A DNA stretch of 64,000 nt from assembly GCF_002925845.1 (NCBI RefSeq), contig NZ_PDNI01000018.1, forward strand, positions 62,001 through 126,000. The letters run 5' to 3'. A program made the position numbers and the translations under genes. Positions 39,153-46,503 of this stretch are shown here, in pieces. Every line of letters starts with the position of its first letter. The stretch's first letter is position 1. The notes below the pieces were generated by a model. It had not been told where the DNA came from. It searched no databases and worked only from the letters and a program-made list of their open reading frames with translations. The stretch comes from Roseovarius nitratireducens. Lineage in GTDB: Bacteria > Pseudomonadota > Alphaproteobacteria > Rhodobacterales > Rhodobacteraceae.

Positions 39153-39605
39153 ATGAAGCGTTTTCTTGCAGCGGCGGCGATGGTCATGGCGGGGCTGCCC
39201 GCGCTGGCCAGCAGTGACGATATCGTCAAGGTCAAGTCCTACTCGGACGTGGGCACCACGATGGACCGGCTGGAAGCGGCGGTGACGGGCGCGGGTGCCA
39301 ACGTATTCGCGCGTGTCGATCATGCCGCCGGCGCGGCGTCGGTCGATATGGAGCTTGCGCCCACGCAGGTGCTGATTTTCGGCAACCCCAAGATCGGCAC
39401 GCAGGCGATGCAGGATGACCCGGTGGCGGGGCTGTTCCTGCCGATGAAGGTGCTGGTCTATCGCGACGGGGCGGGGCAGGTGTGGCTCGCCTACGAGGAC
39501 CCCAAGGAGATGTTCGACGACCTCGCGATCGACGATGACGCCGAGTATATCAAGATGATGACCGGCGCGCTGGGAAAGCTGACGGCGAAGGCGGCGGGGC
39601 AGTAA
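39153..39605 (+). CDS. DUF302-family exported protein
   Basis: 150-residue protein with a signal peptide (MKRFLAAAAMVMAGLPALAS) and a DUF302 domain: VKSYSDVGTTMDRLEAAVTGAGANVFARVDHAAGA, then TQVLIFGNPKIGTQAM and LPMKVLVYRDGAGQVWLAYEDP. Function of DUF302 is not known. It is inserted against the direction of the his genes between hisF and hisA and has its own AGGGAG ribosome site. Confidence 0.88.
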   Translation: MKRFLAAAAMVMAGLPALASSDDIVKVKSYSDVGTTMDRLEAAVTGAGANVFARVDHAAGAASVDMELAPTQVLIFGNPKIGTQAMQDDPVAGLFLPMKVLVYRDGAGQVWLAYEDPKEMFDDLAIDDDAEYIKMMTGALGKLTAKAAGQ

Positions 39606-39621
39606 CGTCCCTGCGCCGCGC

Positions 39622-40344
39622 TCAGCCCTTGAGCGCGGCGAGTGCGGCGCGCAGGTCGAGCGCGCCGTCGTAGAGCGCGCGGCCCGAGATGGCGCCGTTG
39701 AGCGATGCGCCGCAATCCCTGAGCGCGATCAGGTCGTCGAGCGAGGACACGCCGCCCGAGGCGATGACGGGGATTTGCACGGCGCGGGCGAGCGCTGCCG
39801 TTGCCTCGATATTCGGGCCCTGCATGGCGCCGTCGCGCTCGATATCGGTGTAGATGATCGCGGCGACGCCCGCGTCCTCGAAGGAGCGCGCGAGGTCGGT
39901 GGCGTCGACCTCCGTCACCTCGGCCCAGCCCTTGGTGGCGACGCGGCCCGCGCGCGCGTCGATGCCCACGGCGACCTGTCCGGGAAAGGCGCGGGCGGCC
40001 TCGCGCACGAGGCTGGGGTTCTCGACCGCGATCGTGCCCAGGATGACCCGCGCGAGCCCCTTGGAAAGCCACGCCTCGATGGTGGCCATGTCGCGGATGC
40101 CGCCGCCAAGCTGCGCGGGAACGCGGGCCTCGGCGAGGATCGCCTCGACCGGGGCGGCATTGACCGGCGCGCCGGCGAAGGCGCCGTTGAGATCAACGAG
40201 GTGCAGCCATTCGCAGCCCGCCTCGACAAAGGCGCGCGCCTGCGCCGCCGGGTCGTCGTTGAATACCGTGGCGCGGTCCATGTCGCCGCGCAGGAGGCGC
40301 ACGGCCTGCCCGTCCTTGAGGTCGATGGCGGGGTAGAGGATCAT
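39622..40344 (-). CDS. hisA: ProFAR isomerase
   Basis: 240-residue barrel catalysing the Amadori rearrangement in histidine synthesis. [21 protein letters not shown] holds the catalytic Asp 8 and [16 protein letters not shown] the second Asp; the two half-barrels are homologous, as in HisF. The start at 40344 is standard. It is convergent with the DUF302 gene (16-base gap). Confidence 0.96.
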   Translation of the reverse strand: MILYPAIDLKDGQAVRLLRGDMDRATVFNDDPAAQARAFVEAGCEWLHLVDLNGAFAGAPVNAAPVEAILAEARVPAQLGGGIRDMATIEAWLSKGLARVILGTIAVENPSLVREAARAFPGQVAVGIDARAGRVATKGWAEVTEVDATDLARSFEDAGVAAIIYTDIERDGAMQGPNIEATAALARAVQIPVIASGGVSSLDDLIALRDCGASLNGAISGRALYDGALDLRAALAALKG

Positions 40345-40482
40345 CGGCGGAGCCCTTCGCTGACTGTGTCCGGCGCGCTTATGCAGGCGCGGCGCGGGAT
40401 TTGCAACGCGACCCCACGTCAGGCTTGATTTGGCCCCGGCCTTGGGCTCAGGTTTTGCGCGATATCTCAGGGAGGAGACGAG

Positions 40483-40872
40483 ATGCGTAAACTGGTGATG
40501 ATGGCGGCCGTTCTGGGCCTTGGGGCGGGAATGGCGTCTGCCGAGCCGCTTCTGGGCATGTGGCAGACGGCCAAGGATGACAACGGGCATTTCGGCCTCA
40601 TCCAGGTGGCCCCCTGCGGCAACAAGCTGTGCGGCAAGCTGGTGAAGTCCTACGACGAAAACGGCAACGAGACGCAAAGCGACCATATCGGGCGCAATAT
40701 CATCTCCGAGACGGTCCCCGTGGGCGGCGGCGAATACAAGGGCAAGGTCTACAGCCCCGACCGCGACAAGACCTACAATTCCAAGCTGGAACTGAAGGGC
40801 GAGCGCCTTGAGGTCAGCGGCTGCGTGATGTTCATCTGCCGCGACGGGGGCACCTGGCGCAAGATGCAGTGA
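40483..40872 (+). CDS. DUF2147-family exported protein
   Basis: 129 residues with a signal peptide ([19 protein letters not shown]) followed by the DUF2147 lipocalin-like domain: [32 protein letters not shown] and a closing [15 protein letters not shown], with conserved cysteines that could pair. Function is unknown. GGGAGGAG sits seven bases before the ATG. Confidence 0.9.
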   Translation: MRKLVMMAAVLGLGAGMASAEPLLGMWQTAKDDNGHFGLIQVAPCGNKLCGKLVKSYDENGNETQSDHIGRNIISETVPVGGGEYKGKVYSPDRDKTYNSKLELKGERLEVSGCVMFICRDGGTWRKMQ

Positions 40873-40918
40873 GCGCCGCGCGGTTTCGCGCGCCGCCGCG
40901 CCGCGCTATGATGGCGGC

Positions 40919-41350
40919 ATGAGTGACACCGACCTGCCCGCCGCGCCCGCGCCCGCCATTCTCGAAGCCGCGCTCTATGCCGCCGACCTGGACGCGGCGG
41001 AGCGGTTCTATGGCGGGGTGCTGGGGCTGGAACGGGTCGTCCGGGTGGGCGCGCGGCACGTTTTCTATCGCGTGGGCGAGGGCGTGCTGCTGATCTTCAA
41101 CCCCGGGGAGACGTGCAAGCCGCCCTCGAACCCCGATATGCCGGTGCCGCCGCATGGCGCGCAGGGGCCGGGGCATTTCTGTTTCGCGGTGGACGGCGCG
41201 GCGCTCGACGCGTGGCGCGCGCGGCTGGAGGCGGCGGGGGTGGAGATCGAGGCGGATTTCCACTGGCCGAACGGTGCGCGCTCGATCTATTTCCGCGATC
41301 CGGCGGGGAATTCCCTGGAGATGGCCGAGCCGAAACTGTGGGCGCGGTAG
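40919..41350 (+). CDS. VOC-superfamily (glyoxalase-fold) protein
   Basis: 143-residue metal-dependent-fold protein: LEAALYAADLDAAERFYGGVLGLERV at the start, GPGHFCFAVDGAALDAW in the middle and SIYFRDPAGNSLEMAEPKLW at the end, which supplies the typical metal-site Glu. Substrate unknown. A type B palindromic element starts 18 bases after the stop. Confidence 0.85.
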   Translation: MSDTDLPAAPAPAILEAALYAADLDAAERFYGGVLGLERVVRVGARHVFYRVGEGVLLIFNPGETCKPPSNPDMPVPPHGAQGPGHFCFAVDGAALDAWRARLEAAGVEIEADFHWPNGARSIYFRDPAGNSLEMAEPKLWAR

Positions 41351-41368
41351 TGTACAGGGGCTGGGTCT

Positions 41369-41586
41369 GGCCTGGAGCGGACGTTGCAGTGAGCCGCGCC
41401 ATCGCATGTCCGCGGGCAGGCGATCCAACGGCTGTTCAGGGCACTTTATTTCTGCTTTCCCGAAAAACATGCAATCGGCGCGCTAGCTTAGCCAAATCGC
41501 CTGTCCGGGGGGCGGACAGGCGATGGCGCGGCGGCCTTCGGCCTTGATTCCGCGCCGGGACCAGACGGCAACGTCCCCTCCAGGCC
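41369..41586 (+). repeat. Palindromic intergenic element, type B, copy 2
   Basis: 218-bp element, nearly identical to the one at 14589-14806. Ends GGCCTGGAGCGGACGTTG and CAACGTCCCCTCCAGGCC match in 17 of 18 paired positions. Right hairpin ATCGCCTGTCCG...CGGACAGGCGAT is perfect over 12 bp. The small hairpin is GGCC-TTC-GGCC here but GGGC-TTC-GCCC in copy 1. The next 120 bases to glsA show nothing else. Confidence 0.92.
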
Positions 41587-41708
41587 ATCCGCGACGCGCG
41601 CCTAGCCGCATGTCCGCAGCATGTCACGCCAGACCACCACTTGGCACAGTGTGCCGGGTGTCAGGCACCAGCGCATCAAGGTCCGCTCACAGCGTTGCGT
41701 GCGGCCTT

Positions 41709-42656
41709 TCAGACCCCGCCATCCGGCCCGAAGACCGACCAGCCGGTGCGCGCGGCCAGCCGTTCCATCGCCTGTGTGCCGAGGTGGGAATTGCCGTAGT
41801 GGTTGAGCCCCGGCGACCACACCGCGACCGACGCCACCCCCGGCACGATGGTCAGAATCCCGCCGCCCACGCCGCTCTTGCCCGGCAGGCCCACGCGAAA
41901 GGCGTAATCGCCCGACCCGTCGTAATGCCCGCAAGTCATCATCAGCGCGTTGATGCGGCGGATGCGGGCCTGTGACACGAGGCGGGGGGCGCCCGCGCCG
42001 CCCACCAGAAAGAGCCCGGCATTGGCGAGTTGCGTGCAGGTCATCTCGACCGCGCATTGGTGGAAATAGGTTCCCAATGTCATCTCGGGTGGGTTGCTGA
42101 GGTTGCCATGCGAGCGCAGGTAGTGGGCGAGCGCGAAATTGCGGTGGCCGGTAGTGGTCTCGGAGGCGGCCACGCGGTCATTGATATGGATTGCCTCGTC
42201 CCCCGCCGCCGCGCGAATGAAGCGCAGGAGCGCGCCCAGCGCCTCGCGCGGGGTGGCGCCTTCGAGCACGGCATCGGTGGTCACGATGGCGCCCGCGTTG
42301 ATGAACGGGTTGCGCGGGCGGCCCTTCTCCAGTTCCAGCAGCAGCATGGAGTCGAAGGAATGGCCCGAGGGCTCGCGCCCGACGCGATTCCACAAACGGT
42401 CGCCGAGCCGACCCAGGGCGAGTGCCAGCATGAACAGCTTGGAGACCGACTGGATCGAGAACGGCACAGCCGCGTCGCCCGCCGTCAGCGTGGGCTGTCC
42501 GGGCCGCGCGATGGCGATGGCGAATTGATCGGGGTCGATGGCGGCGAGTTCGGGGATGTAGTCGGCCACCTTGCCGCGGTCGCGGCTGGCGCGGGCCTCT
42601 GCCGCGATCTCTTGGAGGATCGCGGGGAGTAGGTCTGGTGCCGTGTCCACGGCCAT
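41709..42656 (-). CDS. glsA: Glutaminase (serine-dependent beta-lactamase fold)
   Basis: 315-residue GlsA-type glutaminase that makes glutamate and ammonia. The catalytic SVSK motif is in [17 protein letters not shown], and [17 protein letters not shown] and [12 protein letters not shown] are family signatures. The start codon sits directly against the hisH stop with no gap, so it is almost certainly on the his transcript. It may be an opportunistic passenger or may supply ammonia (inference). Confidence 0.94.
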   Translation of the reverse strand: MAVDTAPDLLPAILQEIAAEARASRDRGKVADYIPELAAIDPDQFAIAIARPGQPTLTAGDAAVPFSIQSVSKLFMLALALGRLGDRLWNRVGREPSGHSFDSMLLLELEKGRPRNPFINAGAIVTTDAVLEGATPREALGALLRFIRAAAGDEAIHINDRVAASETTTGHRNFALAHYLRSHGNLSNPPEMTLGTYFHQCAVEMTCTQLANAGLFLVGGAGAPRLVSQARIRRINALMMTCGHYDGSGDYAFRVGLPGKSGVGGGILTIVPGVASVAVWSPGLNHYGNSHLGTQAMERLAARTGWSVFGPDGGV

Positions 42657-43295
42657 TCAGGGCCGCCAGCGCAGGAAATTGGCGATGAGGCGCAAGCCGG
42701 TGGCCTGGCTCTTCTCGGGGTGGAACTGCGTGCCGAGGATGGTGTCGCGCCCGACGATGGCGGTGACGCGCGCGCCATAATCCACATGCGCCACGAGATG
42801 GGCGGGGTCGTCCACGCGGAAATGGAAGGAATGCACGAAATAGGCGTGATCGCCTGTCGCGATCCCGGCGAGCACCGGGTGGGCGTGGTCGATGACCAGA
42901 TCGTTCCAGCCCATGTGCGGCACCTTGAGCGCGGGGTCGGCGGGGGTGATCGCCTCGACCGTGCCGCCGATCCAGTCGAAACCGGGGGTTTCGCCGTATT
43001 CCATCCCGCGCGTGGCCAGCATCTGCATGCCGATGCAGATGCCGAGGAAGGGGCGGCCCGCCCGCGTGACCGCGTCCTCGATCGCCTCAAAGACGCCGCG
43101 ATGATCGTAGAGTTCGCGGCGGCAGGCGGGGAAAGCCCCGTCACCGGGCAGCACGATCCGGTCCGCGTGGCGGATGGTATCGGGGTCGGCGGTGACGATG
43201 ACCTCGCCAGTCCCCGTCTCGCGCGCCATGCGCTGAAACGCCTTTTGGGCCGAGTGCAGGTTGCCGCTCTCGTAATCGACGATGACGGTGGTCAT
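42657..43295 (-). CDS. hisH: Imidazole glycerol phosphate synthase, glutaminase subunit
   Basis: 212-residue class I amidotransferase that feeds ammonia to HisF. Nucleophile Cys is in FLGICIGMQMLA, and the His/Glu of the triad in GTQFHPEKSQATGL. The N terminus TTVIVDYESGNLHSAQKAFQ is standard. It is followed at once by glsA and preceded by hisB with a 3-base gap. Confidence 0.95.
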   Translation of the reverse strand: MTTVIVDYESGNLHSAQKAFQRMARETGTGEVIVTADPDTIRHADRIVLPGDGAFPACRRELYDHRGVFEAIEDAVTRAGRPFLGICIGMQMLATRGMEYGETPGFDWIGGTVEAITPADPALKVPHMGWNDLVIDHAHPVLAGIATGDHAYFVHSFHFRVDDPAHLVAHVDYGARVTAIVGRDTILGTQFHPEKSQATGLRLIANFLRWRP

Positions 43296-43298
43296 TAT

Positions 43299-43886
43299 TT
43301 ACAAGCTGCCCTTGGTGGAGGGGATCGCGTCGGATTTGCGCGGGTCGCTCTCCATCGCGTCGCGCAGGGCGCGGGCGACGGCCTTGAAGGCGGCCTCGGC
43401 CATGTGGTGGCTGTTGATCCCCGCGAGCGTCTCGACATGGAGGGTGATGCCGCCATGGGTGCTGAACGCCTGGAAGAATTCGCGCACGAGTTCGCAATCG
43501 AACGTGCCGATTTTCGCGGTGGGCAGGTCCATGTTCCACACCAGATAGGGCCGTCCCGACAGGTCGAGGGCGGCGCGCACGAGCGCGTCGTCCATCGGCA
43601 GCAGGCAAGCCCCGTAGCGGCGGATGCCGCGCTTGTCGCCGATGGCGTGGGAGAGCGCCTGCCCGAGGGCGATGCCGACGTCCTCGACGGTGTGGTGATC
43701 GTCGATATGCAGATCGCCCTTGCAAGCCACGGTCATGTCGATCAGCGCGTGGCGTGCCAACTGGTCGAGCATGTGATCGAAGAAGCCGACGCCGGTACGG
43801 TTGTCGTAGCTACCGGTGCCGTCGAGCGCGATCTCGACGGTGATATCGGTCTCGGCGGTCTTTCGGGTGATCCGGGCGTTGCGCAT
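43299..43886 (-). CDS. hisB: Imidazoleglycerol-phosphate dehydratase
   Basis: 195-residue single-function IGPD (not the bifunctional enterobacterial form). Mn-binding motifs are [31 protein letters not shown] and the second half repeat [24 protein letters not shown]. The start at 43886 was chosen as the family N terminus; longer in-frame ORF sequence overlaps the tRNA. First gene of hisB-hisH-glsA. Confidence 0.96.
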   Translation of the reverse strand: MRNARITRKTAETDITVEIALDGTGSYDNRTGVGFFDHMLDQLARHALIDMTVACKGDLHIDDHHTVEDVGIALGQALSHAIGDKRGIRRYGACLLPMDDALVRAALDLSGRPYLVWNMDLPTAKIGTFDCELVREFFQAFSTHGGITLHVETLAGINSHHMAEAAFKAVARALRDAMESDPRKSDAIPSTKGSL

Positions 43887-44005
43887 GGGGCCTCCGCTAT
43901 TGCGTGGGTGCTCTATACTGCGGGCCGCGCCCGCGCGAAAGGGGCAAGCGCCGACCGGGCAGGGCGGTACGCCCCGTAAATCCCGTGATGTGGTCTTGGG
44001 AAAAA

Positions 44006-44080
44006 TGGAGCGGGCGAAGAGATTCGAACTCTCGACCCTTACCTTGGCAAGGTAATGCTCTACCCCTGAGCTACGCCCGC
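44006..44080 (-). tRNA. tRNA-Gly (anticodon GCC)
   Basis: 75 bases including a genome-encoded CCA. Acceptor stem GCGGGCG/CGCCCGC, D arm GCTCAGGGGTAGAGC, anticodon stem-loop TTACC-TTGCCAA-GGTAA with anticodon GCC, and T arm GAGAGTTCGAATCTCT are all intact. It lies upstream of hisB on the same strand, with 120 bases between. Confidence 0.97.
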
Positions 44081-44233
44081 GTCCTTGGGTGAGGTGGGAG
44101 ATACAAAGCCTCGGCTGGGGCTGCAAGAGGAAAATTGCAGGCGCGGCGCAGAAAATTCGAAACGCGCCAGCCGCCCGTGCCGCTTGTCAATCCATCGGCC
44201 CCGGCGCATTCTGGCACGGGGCAGGGAACCGAG

Positions 44234-45763
44234 ATGGTGAACGATATCGTAACCGGGCTTGGCGGGGTCGGGCTGTTCCTGCTGGGCATGGAAATCATGA
44301 CCGACGCGCTGCGCCAGGTGGCGGGGCGCGAGTTGCGGCAGGCGCTGGTGCGGCTGACCGCCTCGCCCTTGCGCGGCGTGGCGACGGGGGCGGCGGCCAC
44401 GGCGGTGATCCAGTCCTCCACCGCCGTCTCGCTCATCACCATCGGCGCGGTCGGCGCGGGTATCCTGAGCTTTGGCGCGTCCCTGGGCGTGCTCTACGGG
44501 GCCAATATCGGCACCACGATGACCGGCTGGATCGTCATGGTCCTCGGGCTGAAGCTCAAGCTGGGGACGCTGGCGCTGCCGCTGCTCTTTGTCGCCGCCA
44601 TGCTGATCCTGCTTGGGCGGGAGCGTGTGGCGCGGGCCGGGCGCGGGCTGGCCGGGTTCTGCCTGCTGTTCATCGGGCTGGACATGATGCAGGCGGCGAC
44701 GGGCGGGCTCGGCGCGTGGCTGTCGCCGGAGGTGCTGCCGGGGGATGGCTGGGGCGGGCGGTTCCTGCTGGTGCTGATCGGGGCGGGGATCGTGGCGCTG
44801 ATCCAGTCCTCCTCGACGGCGCTGGCGCTGGTGCTGGTGCTGCTGGGCGCGGGGGCGCTGGGCTTTGCGCAGGCGGCGGCGCTGGTGATCGGCTTCAACA
44901 TGGGCACGACGGCGACGGGGCTGCTGGCCTCGCTGGGCGGCGGGCGCGCGATGCGAATGACGGCGTTGGCGAACCTGCTGTTCAATATCGCCACGGCGGC
45001 CTTGGCGTTTCCGCTGCTCGACCTGGTCACGCCGCTGCTGCATGGCGCGTGGCTGGGCGCGGATGACCAGACGGCGCTGGTGCTGTTTCACACCGGGTTC
45101 AACCTGATCGGTGCGGCGGTGTTCCTGCCGCTGACGCAGCACTTTGCCGCGCTGGTGGAGCGGCTGGTGCCGGAGCGCCCGGTGCCGCTGGCCGAGGGGC
45201 TGGATCGGCGGCTGCTGGCCGACGAGGGCGCGGCGCTCGATGCCGCGCAGGCGGTGGCCGACCGGCTGCGGCGCAAGCTGTTTGCGGCGCTGGCGGGGGC
45301 ACTGGGGCCGGAGGGAGACCTGCGGGCGCTGTCGTCGATCACGGTGCAGGGGCGCGAGGCGGTGGCCGCGCTTGGCACGTTCCTGTCGCAGGTGCGCATC
45401 GCGCGGGACCGCGCCGACGACGCGGCGCGCCACGCCGCGCTGCTGCATCAGATCGACCATTTCCAGCGGCTGTTGGGGCGGTGCGGGCAGCGCGATCGTC
45501 TCGCCACCCTGCGGCAGGAGACGCGGCTCGCCCGCGAGGTGGCCGTGGTCGCCGCCGCGCTTCGTCAGGACCGGATGCGCGAACGGCTGGTGGACCTTAT
45601 CGAGCGCCGCGGGCGTCGTTATCGCCGCGGCGTGTTGTTGCAGGAACATGTGGGCCTTGTGGCCGTGGCCGAGGTGTTCGAGCGCACCGATGCGCTGCGC
45701 TGGCTGGTGCGCGTGACGCACCACGCGGCCCGGCTGTCACGGCATGCCCGCGAGGGGCGCTGA
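44234..45763 (+). CDS. Na+/phosphate cotransporter family protein (PNaS)
   Basis: 509 residues: two PNaS repeats of membrane helices each containing the IQSST signature (VIQSSTAVSLITIGAVGAG and LIQSSSTALALVLVLLGAG), then a helical cytoplasmic C terminus from about 330 that resembles a PhoU-like region. The start at 44234 (MVNDIVTGLGGVGLFLLG) follows AGGGA and begins the first membrane helix. Phosphate uptake or export is inferred from NptA/YjbB relatives. Confidence 0.87.
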   Translation: MVNDIVTGLGGVGLFLLGMEIMTDALRQVAGRELRQALVRLTASPLRGVATGAAATAVIQSSTAVSLITIGAVGAGILSFGASLGVLYGANIGTTMTGWIVMVLGLKLKLGTLALPLLFVAAMLILLGRERVARAGRGLAGFCLLFIGLDMMQAATGGLGAWLSPEVLPGDGWGGRFLLVLIGAGIVALIQSSSTALALVLVLLGAGALGFAQAAALVIGFNMGTTATGLLASLGGGRAMRMTALANLLFNIATAALAFPLLDLVTPLLHGAWLGADDQTALVLFHTGFNLIGAAVFLPLTQHFAALVERLVPERPVPLAEGLDRRLLADEGAALDAAQAVADRLRRKLFAALAGALGPEGDLRALSSITVQGREAVAALGTFLSQVRIARDRADDAARHAALLHQIDHFQRLLGRCGQRDRLATLRQETRLAREVAVVAAALRQDRMRERLVDLIERRGRRYRRGVLLQEHVGLVAVAEVFERTDALRWLVRVTHHAARLSRHAREGR

Positions 45764-45772
45764 AGGCTCCCT

Positions 45773-45898
45773 CGGCGCTCTTGGGGAGAAGAGGAAGGCG
45801 CCGGGGGAGGGCGGCGTTCAGAGGTTGCCGCGCGACAGCTCTCCGGCGATGTGGTCGGCCCGCCGGATGGCGAGCGTCGGGTTCCCGGCGGCACCGGT
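45773..45898. repeat. Direct duplication of the GMC oxidoreductase 3' end
   Basis: 126 bases that match 46462-46599 base for base apart from a 3-base insertion, a 15-base deletion and a few substitutions. The matched part begins with non-coding GGCGCTCTTGGGG downstream of the GMC stop and runs into its coding end. It joins the DUF1330 coding sequence at about 45898. Confidence 0.88.
45818..45898 (-). pseudogene. Remnant of a GMC oxidoreductase gene 3' end
   Basis: Read on the minus strand it ends TGAAGNPTLAIRRADHIAGELSRGNL-stop-style, the same C terminus as the intact gene at 46504-48075 (NPTLTIVALAIRQADH...) but with five residues deleted and Gln to Arg. Only about 26 codons remain, so it makes no product. 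Confidence 0.8.
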
Positions 45899-46199
45899 CA
45901 AGATCACCGATGACGCCTGGGTGCCCGAATATGCGGCCAGAACCCACCATATCGCCGCCAAGCATGGCGGGCGGTATCTGTCGCGGAGCGCCAACATCGA
46001 GACGCTGGAGGGGGAGGCACCGGATACCACGCTGATCGCGCTGATCGAGTTTCCGTCGGCGGAGGCGGCGCGCGCGTTTGCCGGGGATGCCGATTATGCG
46101 CCGCTGGCCGAGGCGCGGCAAGCGGGCAGCGAGGGGCATTTCTGGGTGATCGACGACACCGATATTGCCGGAGCGATCTCGTATCTGCCGAAAGGGTAG
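45867..46199 (+). CDS. DUF1330-family protein, 5' end replaced
   Basis: Residues from VKITDDAWVPEYAARTHHIAAKHGGRYLSRS onward are a DUF1330 (ferredoxin-like dimer) domain ending HFWVIDDTDIAGAISYLP. The first eight or so family residues (M-KGYW- type) and the native start are missing; the upstream frame is the duplicated GMC fragment. The ATG at 45867 (MASVGFPAAPVKITDD) or 45849 could still start a slightly altered protein, but no good ribosome site is seen. Probably a truncated or fusion gene. Confidence 0.7.
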   Translation: MASVGFPAAPVKITDDAWVPEYAARTHHIAAKHGGRYLSRSANIETLEGEAPDTTLIALIEFPSAEAARAFAGDADYAPLAEARQAGSEGHFWVIDDTDIAGAISYLPKG

Positions 46200-46210
46200 G
46201 GGTGATGAGC

Positions 46211-46429
46211 GCCTGGAGCGGTCGTTGGGATGAGCCGCGCGAGCGACCGACCGCGGGTGGGCGTTCCGACGATTGGTTGATGTACTTTATGGTGCGGCAT
46301 ACTCCTTCGTTATCAACAACTTGAGAGGTTGAATAGCGCCCGCCCGGGGGGCGGTCGGGCGCTCGCGCGGCGGCGCGTTCCGCGCCTCGATTCCGCGCGG
46401 GGCGTTGCTCGGAAGGTCAGCAACAGGCC
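46211..46429 (+). repeat. Palindromic intergenic element, type A, copy 5
   Basis: 219-bp element between the convergent DUF1330 and GMC genes, 11 bases after the DUF1330 stop. Left GCCTGGAGCGGTCGTTG, middle TACTTTATGGTGCGGCATACT, right GC hairpin, small hairpin GGCGCG-TTC-CGCGCC. Its long stem carries a matched one-base insertion on both sides (CGCGAGCG left, CGCTCGCG right) relative to the other copies. Confidence 0.88.
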
Positions 46430-46503
46430 ATTCCTGCCCCGCCCCCGAGCCGCGTTTCCCCCGGCGCTCTTGGGGAGAGGAAGGCGCCGGGGGAGGGCGG
46501 CGT

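Noticed and set aside
44060-45724. A 554-codon minus-strand ORF opposite the Na/Pi transporter
   Set aside because: Arg/Gln/Pro-rich shadow frame that also runs through the tRNA; the transporter has the real motifs.
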